A DNA stretch of 64,000 nucleotides from Cellulomonas wangleii (GTDB taxonomy: Bacteria; Actinomycetota; Actinomycetes; Actinomycetales; Cellulomonadaceae), in NCBI RefSeq assembly GCF_018388445.1, contig NZ_CP074405.1, positions 620,001 to 684,000 of the forward strand. Reading direction: 5' to 3'. The notes under the pieces are model-generated. The model was not told the origin of the DNA. It searched no databases and worked only from the letters and a program-made list of their open reading frames with translations. The translations under genes and the position numbers were made by a program. Positions 63,885 through 64,000 of the stretch are shown here, piece by piece (the first letter of the stretch is position 1; every line of letters begins with the position of its first letter).

Positions 63885-64000
63885 CGCGTGTGCTCCCTTG
63901 CCGAGGGTGCCCGGCCTGCCGGGCGCTGGGTGTCCGAGGGGTGACGTCCCGCGGCCCGATCGGACGTCGGGGCCGGGGACGGGCGACGCCCGGGGAGCGC

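Overview
The window is very GC-rich, with third codon positions almost always G or C, and its gene content is that of an actinomycete. Lsr2, mycothiol-type and DUF3180/DUF2342 proteins, and the gene order ppa-dacB-DUF2342-tilS-hpt-ftsH-folE-folP-folBK-DUF3180-PH-PH-DUF2520-panC-panD...lysS-lsr2 (recalled from Mycobacterium and relatives) all support this. Two large modular secreted xylanases and a xylulokinase gene point to a plant-polysaccharide degrader of the Cellulomonas type. The genus is an inference from gene content, not a database result. I saw no tRNA, rRNA, insertion sequence, prophage or CRISPR array.

Layout. 1-10.5 kb: an M15 cell-wall peptidase, a stand-alone LigD polymerase domain, PspC, an RsbW-like ATPase, a ParA/MinD-like ATPase, an ECF sigma factor with a membrane partner, a PolA-like 5'-3' exonuclease, a small membrane protein and an acidic-repeat DUF3806 protein. 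10.5-20 kb: a 1374-residue secreted subtilase, a helix-turn-helix protein, a second M15 peptidase, a truncated LAL-type ATPase, OsmC and an MFS exporter. 20-30.5 kb: a fused FAD/Fe-S dehydrogenase, an MTH1187-type protein, a protein with a C-terminal RAMA-like domain, an alpha/beta hydrolase, a zinc-type dehydrogenase, a mycothiol-dependent-enzyme homologue and the methionine pair metY-metX. 31-32.5 kb: an NlpC/P60 hydrolase. 32.7-50 kb: the conserved housekeeping block (ppa, dacB, tilS, hpt, ftsH, folate genes, panCD, nadB), much of it with 4-base stop/start overlaps. 50.2-58.9 kb: two paralogous GH10 xylanases. 59.1-62.4 kb: the block resumes with nadC, lysS, a small membrane protein and lsr2. 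62.4-63.9 kb: xylB on the opposite strand.

Functional picture. The xylanases would cut xylan outside the cell. One also carries a CE4 deacetylase domain and a sortase-type LATTG anchor, so it should stay on the cell wall. XylB would phosphorylate xylulose derived from the imported xylose. Both xylanase genes share a GAAAGTTTC palindrome about 120 bases before the start and a related half-conserved element 30 bases inside the gene, spelled with codons that are rare here; this is the best candidate for an undescribed regulatory arrangement. A second genome-wide feature is that at least thirteen genes have a TANNNT-type hexamer ending 5-7 bases before the start codon, the signature of leaderless mRNAs. 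That pattern was used to choose several start codons below.
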